Source: Treponema sp. OMZ 787 | GTDB lineage: Bacteria; Spirochaetota; Spirochaetia; Treponematales; Treponemataceae | Length of the DNA stretch: 64,000 nt | Assembly (NCBI RefSeq): GCF_024181225.1 | Contig: NZ_CP051198.1 | Coordinates: 1,550,001-1,614,000 of the forward strand | Direction: 5' to 3' | In this document: piece after piece, positions 53,294-61,502 of the stretch | Position numbering within the stretch: the stretch's first letter is position 1 | Layout of the letters: every line of letters begins with the position of its first letter | Notes under the pieces: generated by a model | The model's database searches: none | Told to the model about the DNA's origin: nothing | The model's input: the letters and a program-made list of their open reading frames with translations, nothing else | Position numbers and translations under genes: made by a program

Positions 53294-54139
53294 TCAGCTT
53301 TTTTTTCGGTCTTGGGTTACATAGCTTCCTTCAAAGCCTTTAATTTCTTTTATTTTTTTAAGCCAATATTCAGCCTCGGTTTTATTTTTAAAAGGTCCGA
53401 CTCTTACCCTGTGCGTAAGACCTGTTGCCGTTTCTTTGGTAAAAATTTCTGCCTTCATGTGTTTTGCAGTCAGTTTATCCCTTGCGGCTTCGGCATTTAA
53501 CCGGCTTGTCAAAGAAGCTGTTTGAACCCAATATATGGTCGAAACCGTTTTTTGAGCCGGGCTTTTTTTGACAGCAGTTTTTTCCGGTTTTTTGGTTGTC
53601 TTATTTTCTGCTTTAGTTTTTTGAACCGGAGTCGCCGGCATTCCTTTTATGGAAGCTGTGCCTGTGTTTTGAGTCTTTGTATCTGCCGCATCTTCTTTTT
53701 TTTCGGGCTCGGAAGATTTTTTATTTTCTTGTTGATTTGTTTTTGATTGATTAGTATTTAAATTCGATTCAAGATTGTCAGGTAAACTTGCCGTTTTTTC
53801 GTCTTTTTGAGTGTTTGTAAGATCACTTACATTGATTGAGGTTTCGGTTGTTCCTTTTTGACCTTCACCGTTTACAACAGTTATATTGTTTGCAATATTT
53901 ACAAGGGTGGTCGAATCAGGCTCAAGCGGAGGAATAGATTCGGGATTTCGTGTCCATTCAAGAGGATCAACATTCGTTTCCGGTTTATCGGCTTCGATTC
54001 TGCCTAAATCGGATATCTCTACGGCAGTCATTGTGCTTTTATTACGGAATGGAGCATACAGGTATAAACCTACTCCGAAGATAATTAGAGCAAACAACGA
54101 AATAAACAATACTATCCATAAAATTTTTTTCTGTTCCAT
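53294..54139 (-). CDS. SPOR-domain membrane protein, 281 aa
   Basis: An N-terminal helix (ILWIVLFISLFALIIFGVGLYLYA) anchors the protein in the inner membrane. A long low-complexity linker rich in Thr, Asn, Lys and Glu spans about residues 35-200. A C-terminal SPOR domain follows (IYWVQTASLTSRLNAEAARDKL and THRVRVGPFKNKTEAEYWLKKI), which binds denuded septal peptidoglycan. The ATG at 54139 is used, with GAGG about nine bases upstream; the frame extends to a TTG at 54154. It lies 11 bases after coaE. A division-site role is inferred from the domain. Confidence 0.88.
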   Translation of the reverse strand: MEQKKILWIVLFISLFALIIFGVGLYLYAPFRNKSTMTAVEISDLGRIEADKPETNVDPLEWTRNPESIPPLEPDSTTLVNIANNITVVNGEGQKGTTETSINVSDLTNTQKDEKTASLPDNLESNLNTNQSKTNQQENKKSSEPEKKEDAADTKTQNTGTASIKGMPATPVQKTKAENKTTKKPEKTAVKKSPAQKTVSTIYWVQTASLTSRLNAEAARDKLTAKHMKAEIFTKETATGLTHRVRVGPFKNKTEAEYWLKKIKEIKGFEGSYVTQDRKKS

Positions 54140-54150
54140 AAAAATTAACC

Positions 54151-54780
54151 TCAAAAGCCTCTTTTTTTGACTTCCTGTAAGAGCTTATCTTTTAGCTTTG
54201 CAGGAGACCAAGAGTTCTTTACTACTACAGTATCGGCATTTAAAAATAAGTATTGAGAAAAGAATTCCTTTTGTTTTGAAAATCTTAGCCGAATATTTTT
54301 AAAAGGAAGCCTGTCTCTTTTTTTTGCCCTTATAAGACGCAAAATAAAGGGGGCATCTATATAAAGGATAAAAGAACACTTTTTTATAAGGCTTGTCTTG
54401 TGAAGGGTAGGGGCGTTTAAAAGAATGGGCCGCTCAGGCTTTTCTGCAAAAGCTTTTTTAATTTCTTCCCATATTTTTTCTTCTATTATGGGAAGAATAA
54501 AGTCTTCGTGTTTTTTTAAGAGCGCTTCATCCGAAAAGACCAAGAGGGCAAAGGCTTTTTTATCTATGCCTTTTTCTTTTTTTAAATCTATTCCCAGCTT
54601 TTCGGCTTCGGCCTGAAAGAGATTAAAAATTTCCTTTTCATGCTCTGAAAAGGCTTTTCTTGAAACGGCATCAGCATCTATGCAATAAAAGCCGTACTCC
54701 TCTAAGATGGAGCTTGCCGTGTTTTTCCCTGAGCAAGAGGGGCCTGAAAGCCCTATCAAAATCGGTTGAGTAAGACCCAT
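54151..54780 (-). CDS. coaE: Dephospho-CoA kinase
   Basis: The enzyme phosphorylates dephospho-CoA in the last step of coenzyme A synthesis. The P-loop reads GLSGPSCSGKNT, a variant in which the usual final Ser/Thr is preceded by Asn (GKN instead of GKS). The substrate motif YCIDADAVSRKAF follows near residue 35. Downstream regions (LLNAPTLHK and FILYIDAPFILRLIRAKKRD) fit the lid and C-terminus. The 209 residues are normal. It overlaps polA by one base. The pairing of polA and coaE occurs in other bacteria. Confidence 0.88.
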   Translation of the reverse strand: MGLTQPILIGLSGPSCSGKNTASSILEEYGFYCIDADAVSRKAFSEHEKEIFNLFQAEAEKLGIDLKKEKGIDKKAFALLVFSDEALLKKHEDFILPIIEEKIWEEIKKAFAEKPERPILLNAPTLHKTSLIKKCSFILYIDAPFILRLIRAKKRDRLPFKNIRLRFSKQKEFFSQYLFLNADTVVVKNSWSPAKLKDKLLQEVKKRGF

Positions 54781-57542
54781 TAGTGGAATTCTCCCCAGCT
54801 CATTCCCGATTCTATGCTTACCCTTAAGGGGACTGAAAGTTTGATTACGCCCTCCATTTTTTCTTTTACGATGGCCATGACTTTTTCTCTTTCGCTTTCT
54901 GACGTCTCTATTATAAGCTCATCGTGAACTTGCAAGAGTATGGCCGCATCAAGTTTTTGCTTTTTTAAGGCCTTATCGACTTCAAGCATGGCAAGTTTTA
55001 CTATGTCGGCGGCCGAGCCTTGAAGGGGGGTGTTTACTGCAATGCGTTCAGCCCCTGCCTTTTCTATCTTGTTCTTGCTGTTTATAGCCGGAAGATAACG
55101 CCTTCTTCCCATAATAGTTTCAACATAGCCTTTTTGTTCGGCCTCTTGGCAGACTTGAGCCATAAAGCCTGACACTCCCGAATAGGTTGCAAAATAAGCC
55201 TTTATAAACTCGTCAGCCCTTTTGCGGGGAATTCTCAAAGAGGAGGCGAGGCGGAAGGCGCTCATGCCGTACATTACGCCGAAGTTTATGGTCTTTGCTA
55301 TGCGCCTCATGTCTTGCGTTACATCCTTTATGTCTACTGCGAAGATTAAACTTGCAGTTTTGGCATGAACGTCTATACCCTTATTAAAGGCTTCTACAAG
55401 GTTTTGATCCTTTGAAAGATGGGCAAGGATTACAAGCTCAATCTGAGAGTAGTCGGCAGAGATAAGAACCCGCCCCTTTTCAGAGTGAAAGGCTTCCCTT
55501 ATCCTCCGCCCCTCGTTTCCGCGTATGGGAATGTTTTGTAAGTTTGGGTCACGGCTTGAAAGACGGCCTGTGGCGGTTCCTGTTTGAATAAAACTTGTAT
55601 GGATTCTTCCGTTTTTGTCCGTCATCTTGGGAAGGGTATCGGTATATGTGGATTTTAATTTTGCAAGAGCCCTGTAATCCAAGATTTTTGCAGGCACAGG
55701 GTCTTCTGAGGCAAGATTTTCAAGTACCGAGGTATCGGTAGAGTAGCCCGTCTTAGTTTTTTTGCCCGGGGTGAGTTTTCTTTCTTCAAATAATACTTCT
55801 TGAAGCTGCTTGGGCGATGCTATATTGAACTCATGGCCTACGAGTTTATAAATATCCTTTTCGCATTCTTCAAGTTCTTTTCCTAATTCTTTTGAATAAG
55901 CGTCAAGTTCTTCTCCCTTTAAAAAGATGCCCTTTATTTCCATCTCGGTTAAAAGTTTTGTAATGGGCATTTCAAGGTCAAAAAAGAGCTTTTCCAAATT
56001 ATTCTTTTTTAAGAGGGGTAAAAATTTATTATAAAACTTAAGTGTTATGTCTGCATCTTCGGCAGCATAGGGACAGGCTTCCTTTAGCGGAACATCCGAA
56101 AAGTTTTGCCCGGCCCTTACAATGTCCTTAAACCTTATTGTTCTTAAACCCAAAACGCTTTCGGCAAGCTTATCCATTCCGTAAGAAGAGCGGGCAGGAT
56201 CTAAAAGCCATGCGGCTATCATTGTGTCAAAAAGATTTGCCGAAATACCCTTTGCAAGTTTTGACGAAAGGGCTGCCTGAATGTCGAATTTGCCGTTATG
56301 CATTATGAGGGTCATCTTTGACTCAAATAGCTTTGATACGGCCTTTTGGGCATCCTTAAAGGCTATGAGCTTGGGAGCCTCCTCCCCAAGTTCAGGGATA
56401 GGGGCCTTCAATGGAAAGTAGTAGGCCTCTCCTTCTTTTAGAGCAAGGGAGAAGCCGGATATTTCGGCGTTTAGAGGATCTTCGCTCGTGGTTTCGCAGT
56501 CGTATGATGCAAGGCCTTGTTTTACGGCCTCGTCTACTATTTTAAAAAGCTCTTCCGCCTCGTCCACAAGTTTGTAGTCTCCCTTGTTTTGAGGCAGGGA
56601 GATTTCTTCACCTGCACCTAATTCTTGCGGAAGCATCTCGAGAGGTGCTTTTTCGATAGTAGTTTTTTCGGTAATAATTTTTTCGGAATAGAGCTTTGCA
56701 ATATTGGGAAGCTCTTCGTTTATAAAAAGACGGGCGGCTGCTTCATAGTCCATTTGGGAAGTAGAGTAGGTGTTTAAATCTTTTTCGATAGGAACATCGA
56801 AGCGGAGTTTTATGAGCTCTTTAGAAAAATAAGCCGCTTCCTTTCCTGTTTCTATCTTTGTTTTTAAGGCTCCTTTTAAGTTTTCTGTATTTGCATAAAT
56901 TCCGTCGAGGGTCTTATAGTCTTCAAGGAGCTTAACGGCCGTTTTAGGGCCTACCCCCTTTACTCCCGGAACATTGTCGGCCGTGTCGCCTATGAGGGAG
57001 AGGAGGTCTAACATTCCGGCAGGATAAACTCCCCATTCTTCTTTTACGTTTTCGGCTCCTAAGCCTTCCCATGCCTTAATCTTCCCCGGCTTTAACATGG
57101 TTGTGGTTTTTGAAACCAGCTGCATTAAGTCCTTATCGCCCGAAATAATCACACATTCACGCCCTTCCTTTTCTGCGAGGGCTGATATTGAAGCGATTAC
57201 GTCATCTGCCTCAAAGCCGTTACAGCGGACTGCGGGCAGTTTAAAGATTTTTAAAATTTCTTCTATTTTGTCGATTTGAGCATGGAGGTCATCGGGCGTT
57301 TTATCCCTTGTGGCCTTGTATTCTTTGTACATCTCGTGCCTAAATGTGGGCGTAAGGGAATCTAGGGCTGTAACAAATAGTTTAGGATTGTATTCGGTAA
57401 ATATGGAATGAAGGCTTTTAAAAAAGCCGAAGACAGCCGAAACGTTTTCGCCCTTACTGTTTGTAAGAGGTCTTGAAATAAAGGCAAAATAAGAGCGGTA
57501 AATAAGAGCGTAGGCATCCAAAACATAGATTGTATCTTTCAT
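54780..57542 (-). CDS. polA: DNA polymerase I
   Basis: PolA fills gaps and removes primers. The N-terminal 5' nuclease domain has VLDAYALIYRSYFAF and ALDSLTPTFRHEMYKEYKATR near the start. The 3'-5' exonuclease motifs appear intact: DCETT, HNGKFDIQAAL and YAAEDADIT. The polymerase motifs are A (DYSQIELVILAHLS, Asp697), B (RRIAKTINFGVMYGMS) and C (LLQVHDELIIE). In motif A the residue after IEL is Val704 where Arg is usual. The length is 920 residues. GGAGGT precedes the ATG. It is the first gene of the five-gene minus-strand run. Confidence 0.96.
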   Translation of the reverse strand: MKDTIYVLDAYALIYRSYFAFISRPLTNSKGENVSAVFGFFKSLHSIFTEYNPKLFVTALDSLTPTFRHEMYKEYKATRDKTPDDLHAQIDKIEEILKIFKLPAVRCNGFEADDVIASISALAEKEGRECVIISGDKDLMQLVSKTTTMLKPGKIKAWEGLGAENVKEEWGVYPAGMLDLLSLIGDTADNVPGVKGVGPKTAVKLLEDYKTLDGIYANTENLKGALKTKIETGKEAAYFSKELIKLRFDVPIEKDLNTYSTSQMDYEAAARLFINEELPNIAKLYSEKIITEKTTIEKAPLEMLPQELGAGEEISLPQNKGDYKLVDEAEELFKIVDEAVKQGLASYDCETTSEDPLNAEISGFSLALKEGEAYYFPLKAPIPELGEEAPKLIAFKDAQKAVSKLFESKMTLIMHNGKFDIQAALSSKLAKGISANLFDTMIAAWLLDPARSSYGMDKLAESVLGLRTIRFKDIVRAGQNFSDVPLKEACPYAAEDADITLKFYNKFLPLLKKNNLEKLFFDLEMPITKLLTEMEIKGIFLKGEELDAYSKELGKELEECEKDIYKLVGHEFNIASPKQLQEVLFEERKLTPGKKTKTGYSTDTSVLENLASEDPVPAKILDYRALAKLKSTYTDTLPKMTDKNGRIHTSFIQTGTATGRLSSRDPNLQNIPIRGNEGRRIREAFHSEKGRVLISADYSQIELVILAHLSKDQNLVEAFNKGIDVHAKTASLIFAVDIKDVTQDMRRIAKTINFGVMYGMSAFRLASSLRIPRKRADEFIKAYFATYSGVSGFMAQVCQEAEQKGYVETIMGRRRYLPAINSKNKIEKAGAERIAVNTPLQGSAADIVKLAMLEVDKALKKQKLDAAILLQVHDELIIETSESEREKVMAIVKEKMEGVIKLSVPLRVSIESGMSWGEFH

Positions 57543-57567
57543 AAATTAAGACCTCCGTTAGAGAGGG

Positions 57568-57597
57568 ATTATACTATGTAAGAGCCATTAAATGCAA
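57568..57597 (-). promoter_or_regulatory. Promoter of the polA operon
   Basis: On the minus strand, TTGCAT (57592-57597) and TATAAT (57568-57573) are 18 bases apart. The leader to the ATG is about 20 bases and holds GGAGGT. Confidence 0.6.
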
Positions 57598-57603
57598 GCT
57601 CTA

Positions 57604-57632
57604 TTGTTTTTTTTATATTTTTGTGCTATTAT
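57604..57632 (+). promoter_or_regulatory. Promoter of the large lipoprotein gene
   Basis: TTGTTT (57604-57609) and TATTAT (57627-57632) are 17 bases apart, back to back with the polA promoter. Confidence 0.5.
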
Positions 57633-57681
57633 GATAAAGGTTGTTTTTATAGATAAAAAAATATCAGTCTTAGAGGTTTTT

Positions 57682-60162
57682 ATGAAAAAGATATTATTAC
57701 CGATCTTGTTTTTTGCTTTGATTTTTAGTTCATGTTCTTTGTTTTTTCAAGATGAATACGGAACCGTTACGATAGATTTAGAAGGCGGCAATGCCCGCTC
57801 GATCAATTCTTCTACAGGGCTTCCAAATATTGCAGATTCTGAACTTGAAATAGAAATTGCAATGGGCGGCACTCGATCCCTTTACAAAAAAATTCTTGCT
57901 TCGGAGCCTAAGTTTTTTCAAGCTAATTTTCCTATAGGTGCAAGGCTGGAAATAAATATAAAATTAAATGGTCCATCTTCTTCTTGGTCGGCTAATGCAA
58001 AGCACACAGTGAAGGAAGGCAATAACGATATACAGCTTCTTTTAAATAAAAATGCTTCAGCCTTGGCAACGTTGAGTTTTTCTGTAAATGATGATGAATC
58101 AAATGAGTATGAATTTAACATAGCCGGAAGAACAATTGAGATAAGTTCAAGCAAGGAGCCTGTCTTTACCAGAGACAGCCGAGGCCGCTTATACATTGCC
58201 TATAAAGATGATCGAACTTGGAAATTAAACCGCTATGAAAGTGACGGAGTACCGAACAATTTTGCCGATTCTTCAAATATATTAAGAAATATTTCCCATG
58301 CCGAAAGTGTAGCGCTTGCTTCCGATCCCGTAAAAGGAAAAGTTTATGCTGCATCAAATTCAAAGCTATGTCTTATAAAAGATGACGGTTCTACAGTTAC
58401 AATATCTGCCGCTGGTCTTTCTATACCTACCGGCCCCTTTACCGTTTACGATAATAAATTATTTGTATTGGAACCGGCTCCTAATCCTTCGGATGTTAAT
58501 TTAAAAATATACAAAATAAAGGATGAATACGGCAGTCTTATTGCTTCACAGGTTGGTAATCCTGTTTCCATTTCAAAACAACAAATAAAAATGGAAACAA
58601 ATTATATTCAGGTAGATTTTAAGGATATCCTTGTAAAAAAAGACAAAATATATCTTCTGTTTGCAAAAAAGAATTTAATCTCTCCTATTTTTTACTCCTT
58701 AGGAGGTATGCTTGAATATACATATAATTCTTCGGAAATAATAGAAACACCTCAAAAATGGGGCTTTAATGATACGGCTGACTTTGATAGCCAGAGCAGT
58801 ATCATTACTGCCGGTGAAGCCCATTTTTATGGTCCTGTCCGCTTTATAGGCTATGATGAGCAAAACATCTACATTGCCGATGACGGATGCACAATACAAA
58901 AAAACGATAATGATTATAAGATTAAAAATGTAAACCGCATATTCTCGTTTAATACCTCAACCAAAACCCTTTCGTATTCCGCAACAGAAAACAAATGGTT
59001 TGAAGAACACAAATCGCTTGTCAGCCCTCCGCCGTCCCCTATTACAGGCAAGGTCTTATTGTGGGAAAAGAATAGTAATCCGAATTTGGGTATGGTTTAT
59101 TATCAGGTTAATTACAAGAATGATGAGGGTAATTATGATAATTTGCCTGAAGCTTTTATTAAAGGGACTAATACTACCGGATACCCACATTATCCTACTG
59201 ATGTTTTTTGTCACGATGAAAAAGGTAATTTATATATTTTATGGATAAATAAAGCAGGTTCTACTCCTAAAAAATATCAATATAAAGTAAGAAAATATGT
59301 GCTTTTACCTACAGGAAATTACGATAGTAATTATGATGTAATACAACTTGAAGAATTTAATAATAAGAATACTCCGATAACTGAAATTTCAGTCTATGTA
59401 TCTGAATCTGATAGTTATCTTTACTACACGTATAAGGATGGCTCTACTTATATAAAAAGGCTAAAGTGGACAGATGATAATTTTGGAACAGCTTCAAAAG
59501 ATAATTCGTTTAATCAGCAGATTAATGATAACGGTGGTTCAAAATCTTTTTGTACTGCATTGGCCGTAAACAAAGACGGAGTCTTTGCTGCAGTAAAAAC
59601 TATTGCCGGAACTGATATTGAAAATCCTAATACATACGGCTTCAATATAAAAAAATATAAACATACAAATATTGCCGATGGAAAAACTTTATCAATTGGT
59701 AATAGACCTCCAACTTCTGCTGATAATTATTATTTAAAAGATATTTTTGATTTACAAATAATAGATGGTATTTTATATGGTATAAAAACCACAAAAACAG
59801 GTAAATTAAAGAATGGAACAACTTCCAAGGTTTCAACATCAGGAGAATTATTTAAGATAGAATCGCTTAACTCTTCGTTTTCGAATTCAACAGCTATAAC
59901 AACTCTTTGGACATCATCTCCAACCGACGGCTACGCCCCATACAGGTTTATAGGCATGATTCCCAATAAACTCATAATCGCCTCCGACGGCTATTATGGA
60001 GATAAGGGAGATAACGGCAATGAGGCTCAAAACGCAAATAATGTTTTAAGCTTTGATATCAATACATCTTCTAGCGCTTGGACTGTTACTCCTAAAGATA
60101 CCGGCGCAAAATTCTCAAGGAAATTAAGCTATCTCGGTCAAGACGGTTTTGACTGGAAGTAG
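57682..60162 (+). CDS. Large lipoprotein of unknown function, 826 aa
   Basis: The start at 57682 opens a lipoprotein signal peptide (KKILLPILFFALIFSSC) and has AGAGG upstream; the frame extends 90 bases further up but that region holds the promoter. A first domain at about residues 25-130 (EYGTVTIDLEGGNARSI and GARLEINIKLNGPS) is followed by a long beta-rich region with repeated KLYVLE- or GRLYIAYKDD-like strands, consistent with a beta-propeller. No enzyme motif is visible. The base composition drops and repeats increase toward 59300-59900. It is likely a surface or periplasmic protein. The function is not known. Confidence 0.78.
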   Translation: MKKILLPILFFALIFSSCSLFFQDEYGTVTIDLEGGNARSINSSTGLPNIADSELEIEIAMGGTRSLYKKILASEPKFFQANFPIGARLEINIKLNGPSSSWSANAKHTVKEGNNDIQLLLNKNASALATLSFSVNDDESNEYEFNIAGRTIEISSSKEPVFTRDSRGRLYIAYKDDRTWKLNRYESDGVPNNFADSSNILRNISHAESVALASDPVKGKVYAASNSKLCLIKDDGSTVTISAAGLSIPTGPFTVYDNKLFVLEPAPNPSDVNLKIYKIKDEYGSLIASQVGNPVSISKQQIKMETNYIQVDFKDILVKKDKIYLLFAKKNLISPIFYSLGGMLEYTYNSSEIIETPQKWGFNDTADFDSQSSIITAGEAHFYGPVRFIGYDEQNIYIADDGCTIQKNDNDYKIKNVNRIFSFNTSTKTLSYSATENKWFEEHKSLVSPPPSPITGKVLLWEKNSNPNLGMVYYQVNYKNDEGNYDNLPEAFIKGTNTTGYPHYPTDVFCHDEKGNLYILWINKAGSTPKKYQYKVRKYVLLPTGNYDSNYDVIQLEEFNNKNTPITEISVYVSESDSYLYYTYKDGSTYIKRLKWTDDNFGTASKDNSFNQQINDNGGSKSFCTALAVNKDGVFAAVKTIAGTDIENPNTYGFNIKKYKHTNIADGKTLSIGNRPPTSADNYYLKDIFDLQIIDGILYGIKTTKTGKLKNGTTSKVSTSGELFKIESLNSSFSNSTAITTLWTSSPTDGYAPYRFIGMIPNKLIIASDGYYGDKGDNGNEAQNANNVLSFDINTSSSAWTVTPKDTGAKFSRKLSYLGQDGFDWK

Positions 60163-60206
60163 GAAAAGCACGAAGTACAAAGTTCAAATGTAGAAGGTTA
60201 AGAATT

Positions 60207-60256
60207 GCAAAGGAAAATTGAGGAAGTCTTATATAGACTCCTTAAAATTCCTTTGC
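60207..60256 (+). terminator. Long hairpin after the large lipoprotein gene
   Basis: GCAAAGGAA (60207-60215) pairs with TTCCTTTGC (60248-60256), and an inner AGTCT/AGACT stem extends it with bulges. No clean T run follows. The 3' arm merges into a GC-rich repeat (see 60248-60287). The 203-base gap to citD holds nothing else but the citD promoter. Confidence 0.55.
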
Positions 60257-60287
60257 GCCCTTTGCGATCTCTGCGGTTAAATCCAAA
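60248..60287. repeat. Copy 1 of a GC-rich intergenic repeat
   Basis: This stretch contains CCTTTGCGCCCTTTGCG followed by CTGCGGTTAAAT. A related copy lies inverted at 63201-63240. Short repeats of this kind recur between genes in several treponemes, as I recall, but no function is known. Confidence 0.5.
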
Positions 60288-60305
60288 ACTCGCCCTTTCC
60301 CAAGA

Positions 60306-60334
60306 TTGACTTATTCCTTTGATATTGATATAAT
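60306..60334 (+). promoter_or_regulatory. Promoter of citDEF
   Basis: TTGACT (60306-60311) and TATAAT (60329-60334) are 17 bases apart, with AAGGGG at 60355-60360 before the ATG at 60366. Confidence 0.75.
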
Positions 60335-60365
60335 ACTTTCCATATAAAATTTTTAAGGGGTATCT

Positions 60366-60629
60366 ATGCAAATAAAACGAGAAGCGGTTTGCGGAACACT
60401 CCAATCAAATGATTGCCTTGTCCGTATTGTTCCTTCCGAAAAACTTGAACTTGATTTAAAAAGCTCTGTTTTAAACGAATTCGGTGCACAAATCAAAAAA
60501 ACTGTGCAGGAAGTATTGGATGAGTTTGAAGTAAAAAATGCCAAACTCTTTATCGAAGACAAGGGCGCCTTAGATTGCACAATCAAGGCCCGTGTAGAAA
60601 CAGCATTGAGGCGCGCAAATGAAAAATAG
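60366..60629 (+). CDS. citD: Citrate lyase acyl carrier protein (gamma subunit)
   Basis: CitD carries the phosphoribosyl-dephospho-CoA prosthetic group on which acetyl and citryl groups are exchanged. Ser14 in GTLQSNDCLV is at the known attachment position of CitD. The 87-residue protein ends in the conserved DKGALDCTIKARVETALRRA. Its stop overlaps the citE start by 11 bases. The genes needed to make and attach the prosthetic group (citX, citG) and the acetylating ligase (citC) are not in the window. Confidence 0.95.
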   Translation: MQIKREAVCGTLQSNDCLVRIVPSEKLELDLKSSVLNEFGAQIKKTVQEVLDEFEVKNAKLFIEDKGALDCTIKARVETALRRANEK

Positions 60630-61488
60630 AAGAAGTATGCTCTTTATGCCCGGCAATAATCCGGGAATGTTGGTGTCGGCCGATATTTTGGGTGCCGACT
60701 CAATAATTTACGATTTGGAAGATGCCGTTTCATTGGATGAAAAAGATTCGGCCAGAACCTTGGTGCGGAATGCTCTTTCCTTTTTAAATTTTACCCATTC
60801 CGAAATCACTGTCAGAATAAACCCTATCGATTCTCCCTATTGGGAAAAAGACCTGGAAGCTATTATTCCCGTTCTTCCGGACGGAATCGTAATTCCGAAA
60901 GCTTCAGTCGATGCAGTTCACTCGGTAGAACAAAAAATAAACGAGATAAAAAGTGAGCATAAGATAACAAAAGATTTCAGCTTTCTTATGCTTGTAGAAT
61001 CGGCCCGCGGAATTATGGATGTAAATTCGATAGCCAAGGCATCCCCTCTAATTCAAGGCCTTCTTTTAGGCGGAGAAGACTACTCCGTAGATATGGGAAT
61101 TCAGCGTACCCGTCTTTCAAAAGAACTGGAATATGCCCGCTTTAGTTTGACGACAGCAGCCCATGCCTACGGCTTGGATTCCCTCGACACCCCCTTTACC
61201 GATGTAGAAGACTTCGAAGGCCTAAGGCTGGATACGGCCTTTAGTAAGAGCATAGGCTTTTCAGGCCGATTGGTTATAAATCCCCGTCAGGTCGAAGAGA
61301 TCCATAAAATATTTTCTCCTTCCGCTGCCGAAATTGAAAGAGCCCAAGCTATTTTACAGGCTGCAGAAGAAGCCAAACAAAAGGGCTTAGGCGTATTCAG
61401 CTTTAAGGGAAAGATGGTTGACTTACCGGTTATCAAGAGGGCTCAGGCTCTTTATGATTCTGCCAAAAACTGGGGCTTGATAAAATAA
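60619..61488 (+). CDS. citE: Citrate lyase beta subunit (citryl-ACP lyase)
   Basis: CitE splits citryl-ACP into acetyl-ACP and oxaloacetate. The TIM-barrel signatures are RRSMLFMPGNNPGML, IIYDLEDAVSLDEKDSAR near residue 32 (metal-binding Asp/Glu), PKASVDAV, LVESARGIMD, and LLLGGEDYSVDMG near residue 150. The 289 residues are typical. It overlaps citD by 11 bases and is followed by citF after 14 bases. Confidence 0.95.
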   Translation: MKNRRSMLFMPGNNPGMLVSADILGADSIIYDLEDAVSLDEKDSARTLVRNALSFLNFTHSEITVRINPIDSPYWEKDLEAIIPVLPDGIVIPKASVDAVHSVEQKINEIKSEHKITKDFSFLMLVESARGIMDVNSIAKASPLIQGLLLGGEDYSVDMGIQRTRLSKELEYARFSLTTAAHAYGLDSLDTPFTDVEDFEGLRLDTAFSKSIGFSGRLVINPRQVEEIHKIFSPSAAEIERAQAILQAAEEAKQKGLGVFSFKGKMVDLPVIKRAQALYDSAKNWGLIK

Positions 61489-61502
61489 ATGAGGAAAAAG
61501 AT

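Noticed and set aside
54151-54160. Possible defect in coaE from the GKN P-loop
   Set aside because: The following Thr keeps the P-loop usable, the rest of the enzyme is intact, and the gene lies in a conserved operon, so it is kept as functional.
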